From Impatiens glandulifera (lineage: Eukaryota > Streptophyta > Magnoliopsida > Ericales > Balsaminaceae), in the NCBI RefSeq assembly GCF_907164915.1, contig NC_061862.1, forward strand, positions 35,093,522-35,157,521: DNA of 64,000 nt, given 5' to 3'. Both the position numbers and the translations under genes were made by a program. Numbering within the stretch: position 1 is the first letter of the stretch; every line of letters begins with the position of its first letter. Below the pieces are notes generated by a model. That model was given only the letters and a program-made list of their open reading frames with translations. It made no database searches and had not been told where the DNA came from. Below are positions 11,370 to 24,225 of this stretch, one piece after another.

Positions 11370-13030
11370 GAGGTAATGGGTGAAGGATTTCTTCACTTTC
11401 GAGCAATTTATGAATAGATTTACAGAACCTCTCTCGTCGATTTTTTCTGCCCACTTGCGCGCTAGCGCCCACCGACTACAACCCTTCCTTTCCTCTCAAG
11501 CCAGTAAGATATATCAACTCCAGCTCAGGGCCATCGATCTGATAAGTCGCGTTTGTTTTTGAACTAATAAGGCAGGACTATCGTGACAATGACATACATT
11601 TTTGTCTAAACGCATTGGCATTTGGACAATGGAAAAACAAACAGGGCTTTACAATTTGACCTATTCTCACCTATACTATTTTTACTACATTATTTATTAA
11701 TATATTTTATTTATAATTTCAACATTGGAAACTCAATGTTTTTTCTGTCCAAAAACAAAATTCTCTGTAAAATAATTTAATTTTTTTTATCAAAATATTA
11801 TTTTTTTTCTTGTACTTTTTACTTATTTTTTATCTAATCAATTCTATTTTCATATAAAATTATTCTCACTTTTTATTTTAATTAGTTTTTAAATTAATTA
11901 TAACTATAACAAAATATTAATGTTCAAAAAATACATATTTATTTTTATAAAAGACTTTATAAAAACATTGAAATAGATTTCCAAATATTCAATTCCCAAC
12001 TAATTATTTTCTTTATTAATTAAATATTAAATTATTTTCGGTAAAATAGTCCTTTCACCCATATATTTCTTCACCAAACAGCATATTTTTTATTCAAATG
12101 ATAATCAAATCTCATTTAATTCAAAAATAAAATGTCCCATTGTATGAAATTCATAACTTTCAAATTAATTAATAAGTAAAATTATTCGTGGACAAATTAC
12201 CCTTTAAAATGTGAAGGGATAAAAAGGACGTAATTATTATATTTGCATATTGAAATTGAAGAAAACTTTATTTTAGCTACCAAACTATCATTCAAATCAA
12301 TTTTATTTTATTTATTATTTTATTTTTTTAGATTTTCAGTTTTTCCCCATAAAATGCCGTTTGACCATTTTTTTGAAAAATTTAATTTTTGGGTGTTTAT
12401 TGATAAAATATTCTTATTTTTTTTTCTCAATCTACTAAATGAAAAAATAATTTTAAATAATGATATAATAGTAATTTTGACTGATAAAAAAAGTAATTAG
12501 AGATATAAAGTGATGGTTAGATTTTAGTTTAAAATCTTTTAAAAAACCTAAAGGTCAAACAAAGCCTTACTTCAATTTTTTTTTTAAATTTTAATTTTAA
12601 ATAAAAAATATTATAAAAATTTAACAGATTAAAAACCTTAAATAATCTACTTTCTTTCTTTTTTATTATCAAACAAGAATTAAAAAAAAAAATAAACAAA
12701 CAAGATCAAACAAGCTCTTTAAAACCACAAAATAAATCAAAAACTAATGGGACAAAAATCAAATGTTTTCACCATTTTTACTGTTAATGCCTGGCTAAAA
12801 ATCATGTCATGTTTGTCTTAATTAAAAATGAAATTATTTGTATAAAGTTTCTGATTAAAACTTGCATTCAATGATCCATTAGTAGAAGAACAAAAGAAAG
12901 ATGAGAAGCACCATCTTGATCACTTAGAGACTATTATAAGGACATACAAATGCAACCCAATGGATAAAAAAGGGAGAGAGTTACAAAACTGCAATCTCTT
13001 GTAAGCAAAAACTAAACCATTATGAACCAA
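11370..13030. other. AT-rich intergenic interval between UBC2-like and WHY1
   Basis: The stretch has long A/T runs and no recognisable gene. The two divergent ends would hold the UBC2-like promoter (near 11365-11600) and the 3' flank of the Whirly gene. The open frame at 12243-12500 is low-complexity F/L/I/N sequence and is not credible as a protein. Confidence 0.5.
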
Positions 13031-14337
13031 CTATCTGTTCCATTCAGATTCTGCAGATCCCGCTGTTCTTGCACTCGCACGACTAGCATCCTCTGGCTTA
13101 ACCGAATTAGCTAAAGCATGCCAACCCAATAGATAAGGCAAGATGAACTGCAAAAACATTCATGACTGTTCATTTCATCGAAGAAATAGTAATCAAACTA
13201 TGTTGTAGACAAGAAAAAGAAAGAGATGATAACATACATTGAATGCTGAGATAAGAACTGTAAACTCTGCTTTAGTGACGGGAATGTAAATGCTCTCATC
13301 TACGTTTACAAGCTTGTTTTGCACACCTTTAGAAAACCCACAACATCAAAACATAAATAACCATGTTTACATCACAATTGAGAAGAAATTTGCTTCAAAG
13401 TTCTTACTGAGATTGAAGAAGTGACCAGAGCCATCTGGAAGTGGTTCTACTTTCAAAACCTTTCTCACTTTACCTTCATCACTGAACCAACAGGCAACAA
13501 GAATCTCCAATTTAACTTGAAACAAACATTTCAGAACTGCATATATTTTGATTATGAATGATATTATCACCTTTTGCCTTTGAAAGGATCATGGAAGAAT
13601 TCACATGAATCTCGAGCTCCCAAGCTAATCAAAGATCCAATCTCAGTCACTGACAATGAGAAAACCTGGAAATGAATGAAGAAACCCATGTTAATAACAT
13701 GTCTAAAGACGAATCAAAATAGTATCTGGTCACCTGTTTTCTACTCCAATCGTACTGACGAACACCTGCAGCAGGAGCAAACTGAAGCAATACAAATCCT
13801 TCCTTGGACAGCTTGAAATCTCCAGACTATGAAAAAAGTTTCATCTACAGAATCATGTTTCCACGAACTAATTTACAAAGAAAAAACTACAGTTAAACCA
13901 TAAATCATACATCAAGGGGTAAAAAATCCGGCATACGAGGTTCCACAGTTAGAGCTGCCTTCCCTTTGTATATTGAATGTCCTACAAAAAACCTTGGCGG
14001 CGAAGCGGCGGCTGTACAGAGACAGCTTGTCGGTATGAAGAAAACCCAAAAGGGGAAACTAAAGAAAAGAGAAGAAAACCGAACCTGGTTGTGAACCAAA
14101 TGAAGAATCATTTGGTGGATATCGATTTGAAGGAAGACCCTGTTGCTGTTTATCAGAATAGTCTTGATACCGGCATTTCAAGGAGAGGGTTTTGGAGGTA
14201 AAGAGAGAAAAGGAGGATTTGGGATTCAAACGAGTGAAAGGAGTGGCGGTGATGGAGGAGAGAAGTTTGATGGTACAGGGTTTAGGGTTTTGGAGGGTTG
14301 TTCCTACTGGGGGAGAAGATAGAGAAAGATTCAGCAT
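13031..14337 (-). CDS. WHY1: Whirly single-stranded-DNA-binding protein, plastid type (WHY1/PBF-2 like)
   Basis: Seven exons on the minus strand (14085-14337, 13911-13981, 13734-13826, 13571-13665, 13408-13481, 13238-13326, 13031-13147) splice in frame into 792 bp, 263 residues. Residues 1 to about 70 are Ser/Thr-rich and basic, like a chloroplast transit peptide. The Whirly domain follows: the signature KGKAAL (90-95), then [64 protein letters not shown] and the C-terminal helix region. The protein ends in an acidic/aromatic tail, ESEWNR. Known family members form tetramers that bind ssDNA, stabilise plastid nucleoids and act at nuclear defence and telomere loci. The ATG at 14337 is chosen over an in-frame upstream TTG. 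The exon structure looks intact. Confidence 0.95.
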
Positions 14338-14599
14338 TTCCTTCAAATTTTGCTACTTCTTTCTTTCTTCCTCTTCCTGATTGATTTCTCAGAGTTTAGA
14401 GAGAATTTTAGTTTGGAAGTTGAAGGAACTAAAATGGTTTCTCACGAAAATGAATTGATACAAATACTAAAGACTGGATTTTATTCACCATTAAATAAAT
14501 TTTAAGATAATTAATAAAGTCTTAATAAATTTTATAGGGGTAATAAGATAGGAATGAAAGTAAGCGAAAAAATTTGAAAACATTTGCTAAAAATTTTAG

Positions 14600-14968
14600 C
14601 AAGTTCAATGTTAGCATTAGTCAACATTTATATATTTCGAATCCATGTTATTTGTAAGTAATTTTGTTAGTTGCTTAATCGGTCTCATTTTATTCATAAA
14701 ATTGGTTGGATTGGTATTAGTCTGGATACGGCAAAATCATTTTGTTAGACCAAGTTTATTTATTCGATTTAATAAGTATCTTGTTTCAGAATTAAGAAAT
14801 TATATTGCTCGGATCTTTAATATTTTCTTATTTATTACATGTGTCTACTATTTAGACACAATACCATCACTCATTCTTACTAAGAAACTGAAAGAAATCC
14901 TCGAAATGGAAGAAAGAGATATAGAAACAACTTACGAAATGAGGAGATTAAACATGACTCTCAACTAA
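14600..14968 (+). pseudogene. ycf1: Nuclear copy of plastid ycf1 (TIC214) fragment
   Basis: The translated frame at 14645-14968, with segments such as [42 protein letters not shown] and LTKKLKE, follows the N-terminal membrane region of plastid-encoded Ycf1/TIC214. Just upstream (about 14606-14645) a shifted frame reads [11 protein letters not shown], the preceding ycf1 segment, so the insertion extends left and contains a frameshift. It has many substitutions and stops after MRRLNMTLN. In the plastid this protein belongs to the import apparatus. Here it is a short nuclear plastid-DNA insertion without its start or its remaining bulk, and it is surely non-functional. Confidence 0.9.
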
Positions 14969-15284
14969 TGATTTTACTTTCGTTATGCCTTCGTGTCAAT
15001 GTCTTCGATATAACTTTGTTGTTCAACTCATTTATCATTTTATAATAAAGAGTACAGGTATAAATGTTTGTTGAATGAGATTGTTTGGAATTTCTTGTAA
15101 TAATCTAAATCAGAAATTATATTTAAAAAAATTACATTTTTTCTATCATGTGTATCTTGTAAAATTACTTTTGAGAACATAAGATAATTACACCCTTATT
15201 CAAAATTATAAATTTATAATCTTCATTTGAATTAGATCCAAAGCCAAAAAGATTTATGTTTTCAAATTTAAAATAACCTTTGAA

Positions 15285-16045
15285 TTAAGGGCAACTTCAA
15301 CCTAACTGCAAAATGACCCCCAAAATGGGTTTTTCTCCTCCAACCCACCCCTAAAACAAAACCCAAAATGGGTTTATACCCATTTTCTCTCAGATAAAAA
15401 CCCAAATTTGAGTATTTGCTATTCACATAAAAGTTTTTTAAAAAAACAAAATGGTCATCTAACTATATTATTATGTTAATCTTATATATTTCATATTTTA
15501 TATAATTATTGATATGTTTTTTATGTTTTATTTTTATCTTTTTCTTTTTATTAATATTAATATTTTTTAAATATCATAAATTTAATAATGAATAACATTG
15601 ATAAAAAAACTAAAAAATAACAAAATAATTTAATAATATTTGTTTTGATATCATTTTTTTATTTATTTATGTAGTGTAATTGAGTTTATTTAATAATATT
15701 TAATTTGTTTTTTAATAATATTTGCTTTGATATAATTTTATTGTTAGTATAGTATAATTTGTGTTTGTTTATTTAATGAGGTTTAATTTGTTTTTTTATG
15801 TGTATAAATTATTGATTTATAATTCATTTTATTTAATGGGTGTGATTTTGAAAAATATTAGGGTTTAATTTGTAAAGTTGATAAATATATAGGTAGAATT
15901 GAAAAAGTGTGTAAAGGGGAATATTCTAAAAATATTCTTTTGTGTTTGAAAATGAGTTTTTGGGTTGGAGATGAATTACTGTTTGATAGGACATTTACTG
16001 CATTTTGAGTTCGAGAATGAATTTTTGGGTTGGAGAGGTCTAAAT
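15285..16045. mobile_element. Possible non-autonomous DNA transposon with CTCCAACCC-type ends
   Basis: The left part carries TTTTTCTCCTCCAACCCA and the right part, read in reverse, CTCTCCAACCCAAAAATTC. A second TTTTTGGGTTGGAGA copy lies near 15957. The interior is very AT-rich without a gene. The inverted CTCCAACCC-rich ends suggest a MITE-like element, but I could not fix a terminal match or a target duplication. Confidence 0.35.
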
Positions 16046-16356
16046 CAAATGTATCCAAAAGCAAAAAGGTTTATATAATTGAACTCTTTTTCATTTTCAT
16101 TAAAAATGTCTTAAAAATTTGAATTTGACATATCTTAATTTCTCCTAATAATAAATCTTTATTTATTAAAATAAAGCAATTATATTTCCATGCAAACAAT
16201 TCATTGATCACTTTCTTTAATTAAATAATTATAATTAGGATCAAATCAATCCAAATTGAACCTAAAAACATGTAATCAGTTGATATAATGTTCTTTCCGA
16301 TAAATACTGTTATATTAGTATATTAAAAAACAATGAACCAATCTAATTTGAAAATA

Positions 16357-16374
16357 TATATATATATATATAAA
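16357..16374. repeat. (AT)n microsatellite
   Basis: A short uninterrupted run of AT dinucleotides in the AT-rich interval downstream of the AP2 gene. Confidence 0.8.
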
Positions 16375-16848
16375 ACATTAAAATTAATTAAATTAGTTCA
16401 CAAAACTTTTCCAAAATTATTAGATGTATAGATTTGGATACACTACTATTAAGTTCTTGAACCCAATTATTAGGTATAAATTATAATTGCTTGATTTTAG
16501 AATTATCAATGGAGTTTATTTACTTTAAAAAAACATATTTGGTTAAAAATCTAAGTTAATCATGTTTGATAGAAAAAAATTGATATTTTTTTCTTTCTAA
16601 AAAAGAGTGTTATATTTTTTTCACCTAAAAGTATTTTATATAATTTATTCACATGTTACTTTTAAGTGAATATGACAGTGATAAAATACTAATTTCAAAC
16701 TAACCTGTTCAATAACAATACATAAACAAAATAAAAAAAAAAAATTCAAACACAATGAGAATAATTCAAAATGTCTTGAAACTTCAGGGGCATAGTTAAC
16801 TTATTAGACAACTGGTTCTTCTTCCACCTTCCCAAATTTCATAGAAAC

Positions 16849-18546
16849 CTAATTAAATTGAGGCAAAGGCATACCATGACTCCATGTCTGCTCTGGATTA
16901 TGATATACTACAACCTCAGGAATTTTCTCCACAATCGGCAATGAAAACCCACCCATCCTTTTGTAAAAACCCGTTTGGCTCATTGGGTCATCAGTCTCCT
17001 CGGTTCCCTGACCATTGATGACTTTCGAGTTCTTTTCGACCAGCTCCTTGAACATAGATGACCTGAATAGGAGACCCAGTGCAGTTGTTGTTGTTGTTGA
17101 TGATTTGTTAGGATTGCTGCTGCTGCTGCTGTTGAGATCGATCTTTGTTTGAACATCTAATTCTTTCTTTTGATGGAAATCCATTTCTTTGATCCCATGG
17201 AAGTTGGAGAGAAATGAGAATTCTGTTTTCTCATTATTGGAGGAGGTTCCTTTATAATCAATAAGCCTTGGTTGATCAGTTGTGGTCTGATTTGAGTTGG
17301 GTTCAGATGGTCTTAACCATCTTATGTATGTGCTTAGATCAAAGTTGGTTACTGCATTGATTCCTCTGTATTCGATTGCTGCTATATCATATGCATGTGC
17401 AGCCTCTTCTTGAGTATCTGTTTCAAATTCATAAACATTAGAAACATGATCTTTTGATTAATGTTTTAAATAAAGATGGTCTTTTTATTAAGAGGGCTGA
17501 CTCACTGTATGTTCCTAAGTAGAGATATTTGTTCCCAAATACTCTGCCTATCCTTGCTTCCCATCTACCATTGTGATGGTGCCTGCAAAATAAGAGAGAT
17601 TTTGTAATAAGGGTATAAACTGTATGCATTAAGTCAATCATTTACAGGTTTTTAGACCACCTTGCAACTCCTCTATACTTGGACATGCCTCTAGAAAAAC
17701 CACTGCTTCGCCTGCAAATGAACATTTGAACAATCAAAACCCATAGATTTGATTGATGTATGATTTGTAGAGAATGTTAGACATGTCACACCTTCTTAAG
17801 GAGGCTAGGTACTCCTCTCTAGTTTGATTCTTCATTGCCTCGATCTCTATTTCGTAATCAGAAACAGGGAAATTGATGAAAGTTGCAGGCCCCCAGTACT
17901 TTATGGCAGCAAGATCATATGCTCTTGCTGCAGCTTCTTCTTCATTATAAGCACCTAAAGTTATTCAAGTAACATTTCAGACTTCTTAATTTCACCTTTA
18001 AACTAAAGATATTTCAGATTTGGTTCACTACTCACCAAGATAAACTTTTCCACATGATTCCATCAGAGAGGGGGAAGAGAAGAGCATAAAGAACAAGAAA
18101 GTGAAGACATTAGTGACATGCAATTAGAAATCTTGAAAATGATTGTCACTATGATCTATGCATGCATGATGAAGAATACCCTGTTTTCCTTTCTTTCTTT
18201 GAGTCACATTCCATGAACCCTTATCCCATAAGTGAGCTTCATATCTTCCCGTCCACCTATGCCTGTCATTGAGCCAAAATGGTAGGATTAAAACTCAATC
18301 CATATAGACCTAAGAACTGAATTCTCACCGGCTAACTCCTCGAAATCTTGAACTCCTTTTAACGGTGGTGGTGGTAGTAGTTGTGGTTAAGGTTAAGTTA
18401 CAGTTTGATTGATCAGAAGGAGGTGGCTCTCTTCGCCGTCTCTTTACAAGCTTGGGAGATGGAGGATTTGTATGATCAGACTCCATTGAACTGAATAGCC
18501 TTCTTACTGGGTTGGTTTCTGATTTCACACATGTTATCATCTCCAT
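16849..18546 (-). CDS. AP2-family transcription factor with two AP2 domains, WRI1/ADAP clade
   Basis: Seven exons on the minus strand (18329-18546, 18180-18262, 18036-18044, 17792-17954, 17661-17711, 17506-17582, 16849-17417) join into 1170 bp, 389 residues. Exon 3 is a 9-bp microexon that completes the VYLG motif, a hallmark of WRI1-like genes. A basic KLVKRRRRE nuclear signal (about 32-40) and a Thr run precede AP2 domain 1 (about 65-135, [20 protein letters not shown]). The linker [17 protein letters not shown] leads to AP2 domain 2 (about 170-228, [20 protein letters not shown]). The C-terminal 160 residues are Ser/Thr/Asn-rich with acidic patches. WRI1 drives fatty-acid and glycolysis genes, and its relatives act in cutin supply or drought responses; which role applies cannot be told here. 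The ATG chosen is the first of two close in-frame ATGs. Confidence 0.92.
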
Positions 18547-19020
18547 TATATCTATGTGTCAAATTTTTAAGGTGACAAGACAGCAAAAAAAACAGCTTTA
18601 TTTGGCTTCTTGTGGTTGAGACAGCTCTAGCAAGAAGATGGAAGACTATTTATCCCAACACAGTGTGTTGTCTGTTTCATTGTTTATTCTTTTGTTGCAT
18701 TCTTGGAAATCCTTAATAGTGACAAATCAGATCGATTTCTTTTAAGTGTGCACACTTTTCTAATAAAATACATCATGAAAAGCACTTGGGTTTTAAAGTT
18801 TGATAAAAAAAAATATGGGTTATTTGTAATTTTTGTATGATAAATGATTAAAACATTTATTATTATTTAAAATATAAATTTAATAAAAATTAAATAAGTG
18901 TATTTTAGTATTTTAATTTATAAATGAAGTGATTTAATAGTTAAAATGGTAATATTATGATGAAAATATAAATTAATAAAAAAACCCAACAAATTTAAAA
19001 AAAAAAACCCAAGATATATT

Positions 19021-19194
19021 GGAGGCGGCGGCGACAGCCAACAACAAAACAATTCCCCAATTCTCATTGATGGAGGAAAATTCGGTGTTGTTAGAATTGG
19101 AAGAATCAAAGTGGACAAATCGAATGTTAGAAATGGTTTTGTTGTTATATTTGAGCAAATTTTGTTTCCTAGGATGAGGATAATTCAAGGAACC
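19021..19194 (+). pseudogene. Orphan coding fragment, possibly fasciclin-like
   Basis: One frame stays open: a glycine run, then DSQQQNNSPILIDGGKF, GVVRIGRIKVDKSNV and RNGFVVIFEQILFPRM. The pattern 'DGG...V-RI-RIKVDKSNV-NGFVVI...ILFP' resembles the end of a FAS1 domain, but this is only a resemblance. A diverged copy lies at 62416-62520. No start, no exons and no partner frame were found, so it is read as a gene fragment duplicated with the subtilase flanks. Confidence 0.35.
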
Positions 19195-20464
19195 TGTCCT
19201 ACATGATCATGATCCATATTGTTCTTCCCTTGGATTACCCGTCAATTTTTAACTTTTGAAAAGGAAACCATTTTGATTTCAAAATTTAGTGAAGTTAGAA
19301 TGTTAAAAATATTCTAGAGTTTGTGACTTTTAGTAAACTATTTCCACTTTAACACTTTAGTGGTTGATATTGATAATACATTATTTGTATATGTAAATTG
19401 AAGTCACACTTGGACATCTTTATTAATACACATTTAAAAAAAATAGACTTTTTTTTAGATTAAATTCTTGAATGTTGCTTTGACTCTATAAGTCATGTTA
19501 GTACACATTTGAAAATTGTTGGTTTTTTATGTCCATAATTTTTTTAACAATACGTCAAATAATTGTTATCTCATTTATGTTTAATCGACCTATAATCTAT
19601 TAAACAAAATGGACTTAACCGGGGTAAGTTCAGAAAACTTGAGAAATTTCAAAGGAACACGTTAATGCGGAGAAAAACTTCAATGACAAAAATGATTTTT
19701 TTTTTTAAACAAAAAAGAAACAAACAAACATGTTTTTTCACTTAATTCATTCTTTGATAAAAATAAAATATATATTTCGAATAAAAAATATCAAAAGGGG
19801 AGGTTTTATCATTAATGTGTAATCTTATTTTATTATTATTGTGAATTAATTAATAATAAAATAGAAAATTAACTTTTAATAAATATATTTACTTTATAAA
19901 TTAATTCATAACTATATAATTAGGATTTCTTATTATGATGATTTACCTTCATTTTGACTAGCATTTCTAATTTGAACATTTAATTTACAATCATTAAATC
20001 ATTTTAAATTTATTTTAGTATCAAATAAATTTATTTTTTTCATAAGATAATACGGATATTTAATGAAATATTAGTAATCTTGGTCAACTAGTATATATAT
20101 CATAAACCATAAAATATATAAGAATTACAATTAGTTGTTCTTTCTAGTAATTCGTTTAGTAAATTGAATGGTCAAATATATAATTCAATATATGAATTAA
20201 ATAATTTGGATGAATGTAGTTGGCAAGATTTAGATATGGTCAACATGGAATGAAATTTATGGACATTAATATCAAGTAACTAATTAAGAAAGAAATCCCC
20301 TTTAATTTATGGTTGGTTTATCTTTATCTTTTTTAATTGAAATAAATGGTCCTTTTAAAAATACAATATGTAGTTATCAAGATTACCATAATTAGCAATT
20401 TTACCTTTTTGGTAAAAAATAATAATAATTAATTTAAATATCTATATAGTATTTTTTTTTTTAT

Positions 20465-20473
20465 CTATAAAAG
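20465..20473 (+). promoter_or_regulatory. TATA box of the first subtilase gene
   Basis: CTATAAAAG lies about 47 bp before the ATG. The stretch from here to the ATG (GGGAGATATAGTGAGAGC...) is nearly identical to the one before the second subtilase, so both genes probably keep the same core promoter and short leader. Confidence 0.7.
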
Positions 20474-20511
20474 AGAGAAATAAGGGAGATATAGTGAGAG
20501 CAAATTGAACC

Positions 20512-23500
20512 ATGGAAAAATCAAGCTCTATGTTGTCATACTTTCTCTTGGGCTTTATAGTTACTTTGGCCATTGGTCTATTATGTGAAGCCATTGATGA
20601 AGAAAGAAAGGTAAGCTTTTCTTCCATCATATATATATATATAATTATTCTTCCCTATTTTGATTGAATTTCATTTAAATCGTATTTGACAGGTATATAT
20701 CGTTTATATGGGAAGACTTTCCGAAAATAAACAATACTCACCCAATTCTCACCATATTAGCATGCTTCAATCTTTAGGCCACGACAATATGTATGTTGTT
20801 TCGACTCTTTTACTTATTTTTAAATTAATAATTGTCCGCATATTTAATTAAAACAATTAAAATAATAATTTATTTATTGACACATTTCTAAGTCATTGAT
20901 TATTTTTATTTAAAAATATTTTATTAGTTATTTGTTAATTTTATAGTATTGATTATTTTCTTTTTCGATTCTAATATAGGGATTTAACTCAAAATCCTAT
21001 ACCAGATGTGAAACTTCAACTTAGAAGGTAAGTCCAATCTTTTCTTTTTTCTCTAACATTTTTTTGTTAATAACAAACCACTTTAATATTCTATTGATAT
21101 TTGCCTTTCTTTTTCTTTTTCAATCTTATATAGTAATAACAAAGTGAAGGGGACATTGATTAGAAGTTATACAAGAAGTTTTAATGGTTTTGTTGCCAAT
21201 CTTACATCAGAAGAAGCAATCAAGTTGGAAAGTGAGTAATTTATCGATTCATATACTTAAAATTATTCAGATTTTGAACCATGTCAATTTACTTTTATAC
21301 ACTTATCTGACATATTTATGTAGGCATGGATGATGTTGTATCCGTCTTTGAAAGCCTTGAATACTATACTCAAACGACAAGATCTTGGGACTTCATAGGT
21401 TTCCCCACAAACGTTCCTCGAAATCCACGAGTCGAGAGTGATATCATAATAGGCTCTATAGATACCGGTGTAGTACCAGAGTTTCCGTGTTTTTCTGACC
21501 AAGGTTTAGACGTTGTTCCAAAGAAATGGAAAGGTGCTTGTAGAGGTGGCAAAAATTTCACTTGCAACAAGTACTATTTCCATATGTCATTCTCTACAAT
21601 TCTTACTACTATATATTAGTGTATCAATTATTAAAGATGTTTGTTATGTCCTACAAATAGGAAGTTGATTGGAGCTAGGTACTACGGAATTGAGGACGCG
21701 AGGGATATTGATGGTCATGGAACACACACGGCCTCGACAGCAGCCGGAAGAGAAGTTCCAAACACTAGTTTTTTCGGTATAGCAAATGGAACGGCTAGAG
21801 GAGCTGTACCAGGAGCTAGAATAGCGGCGTACAAAGTATGTCAAGCCGGGAAGTGTAGTAATGAAAATATCTTGGCCGCATTCGATGATGCCATTTCAGA
21901 TGGTGTCGACATCATAACTATTTCATTAGGAAGAAATGAAATCGTACCCGTGGGTAAAGATGTTTTTGCCATCGGCTCCTTTCATGCAATGGAGAAGGGC
22001 ATTTTAACTGTACACGCTGCGGGAAATACAGGAAAACAAGGGTTAGGATCAGTGATAAGCATTGCACCGTGGTTGTTCAGCGTGGCTGCTAGTAGTGTAG
22101 ATAGAAAGATCATCAACAAACTTGTCCTTGGAAATCATCGCACTTTCATCGTGAGTATTAATTAATCACTATTCAAATTTATCGTTAGTTAATTTTTATT
22201 TTCACTTATTAAACTTGATTTGGAGTAGAGTAACGCATTGAATGCTTTTTCCCCGATCAACAAAAACATAAGTTTAGTGCATGGAGGAGCAACCCCTTTC
22301 AAGTGTAATGAATTTAGTGCGAGGTAAAGAAAACTTATCTTTCCCTCTAGACAACTATATAATACAAAACTATTACTTTCAAAAGATTGAGATACATAGA
22401 TATTTATTTACTAGATAACAATTTTCTTTTACACCCTTAATAATGCGTTTCTTTCTCGGTTGAATTTAGGAAATGCATTAAAGGCTGTGTAGATCCTCAG
22501 ATGGTTAAGGGAAAGATTGTAGTATGTGATACCAACGATGAGTCAGGTGCTATCGAAGTTGTGACCGACGCAGGAGCAGCCGGGTTCATTGTTTCAAAGG
22601 CCACGGAAAAGGATCTTGCATTCAATGTACCTTTGCCAGCCTCCGTTCTGACTGACTCTGATCTTCAAAGTGTTCTATCTTACATCAATTCCACAAGGTA
22701 ATTAATAATATTTGGAATCAACATCTCTTTGTTTATTATTTATTTTCTAAATCGTCGAGTTCATTCGAATGGTTTCTTGCATATGAATGTAGCTTGCCAA
22801 CTGCATTCATACAAAAAAGTGAGATTGTTCCTAAAGATAATGTTCACGCAGTAGCTAGTTTTTCTGCGAGAGGTCCCAATCAATTTTTTCCAGAAATTTT
22901 CAAGGTACAAACACCATCATAGAAAATTTATATATATATACATACTTGCTACATTATTTGTTTAACATGATGCATGTTTTCCATATAACAGCCTGATATA
23001 ACCGCACCTGGTATAAATATTCTAGCAGCATATTCTCCTCACGGTCAAGTTTCAGACTACACTGACAACGACAAAAGAAGTTCCAACACCAGAATCTTAT
23101 CGGGAACTTCTATGGCATGTCCTCATGTCGCTGGCGCGGCTGCTTATGTGAAATCAATGCATCCTGATTGGTCTGTGTCTGCTATTAAATCTGCTCTTAT
23201 GACCACGGGTAATATAAAAATTATGATTTAACTAGCTTTTGTGTGTAATTAAGAATTTATTCATGACTAATTCTTTTCTATTTACTTTGATTGATTGTAG
23301 CTTACCCAATGAATGCACCATATAATGTTGATGCTGAATTTGGCTATGGAGCTGGTCAAGTTAATCCCTTAAGGGCCACAACTCCTGGACTTGTGTACGA
23401 AACATTCCTAGATGATTATATCACCATGTTTTGCAATTTAGGAAAGATAGGAGAGAGATTGAGAAGAATACTTGGAACACAAAAGATTTGTCCAAAAGGA

Positions 23501-23839
23501 AACAAAACATCTCCAAAGGATCTCAATTATCCATCCATGACGGCCCCAATACCCGAATCCTCAACTTTCAACATTCAGTTCCCAAGAGTAGTAACAAATG
23601 TAGGACATCCTAACTCCACATATCATTCAAATATCACTAGTGGGAATAGTGCAATTCATGTCAAAGTGGAGCCAAGTATTCTCTCTTTTAAAAATTTGAA
23701 GGAGACAAAATCTTTTGTCGTTACAGTTAGTGGACAATGGTTGAAACAAGACCATATTTCTTGCTCCTTGGTATGGTATGATGGAGCTCATAAAGTCAAA
23801 AGTCCCATTATCTTATATAGAGATTCATTGTTTGATTAA
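20512..23839 (+). CDS. Cucumisin-type subtilisin-like serine protease, copy 1 (SBT4 type)
   Basis: Eleven exons (20512-20610, 20693-20790, 20980-21027, 21134-21231, 21324-21570, 21661-22150, 22229-22323, 22470-22697, 22793-22904, 22992-23208, 23301-23839) join at GT-AG sites into 2271 bp, 756 residues. A signal peptide (about 1-27) precedes an I9 prodomain (VYIVYMG to about 131) and a mature start near TTRSWDF (132-138). The catalytic triad is Asp161 (GSIDTG), His216 (GHGTHTAS) and Ser545 ([12 protein letters not shown]), with oxyanion Asn319. A PA-like domain (about 380-470) lies before the Ser, and a fibronectin-III-like domain ends the protein. Such enzymes are secreted to the cell wall. 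Exon 3 (48 bp) can be skipped in frame, giving 740 residues, closer to the family and to copy 2. AATAAA signals follow the stop. Confidence 0.93.
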
Positions 23840-24225
23840 TTCATAAGAGGATGTCTTACAAATGATTCATTTAGACAATTATGATAATAAAATAAAATAT
23901 TCTACCATTGAGTCAAAATTGTACACATTTATTATGCTTATGATTTGTAAATCTCAAACAAAATCTACAAGTTGTTTTCTTTCACAATTATATTATATCT
24001 ATATTTTATATTAATCACAGTTGTTTGGATAAGAATTTGTTTGTTGTTAAAAAGCTCAATTACTTTTTAGTTAACTTCAATGTTCCCGAGTTATACAAAT
24101 TTGTAGGCCTAAGAGAAAGCTACTTTTATTTTGTAGCATGAGCTACAAATGTAAACAAGATATAAAAATGAGGCTAATATACTTAGAAAATATCATTCTT
24201 GCGTATCTTTAAAGTTAGAGTTGTA

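Noticed and set aside
11640..12720. Transposon bounded by AAACAGGGCTTT and CAAACAAGCTCTTT
   Set aside because: The similar ends are in direct, not inverted, orientation, and no LTR structure or duplication was seen.
13905..14201. Open frames overlapping Whirly exons 1 and 2 on either strand
   Set aside because: They are shadows: the spliced Whirly frame explains the region and the alternative frames lack any domain.
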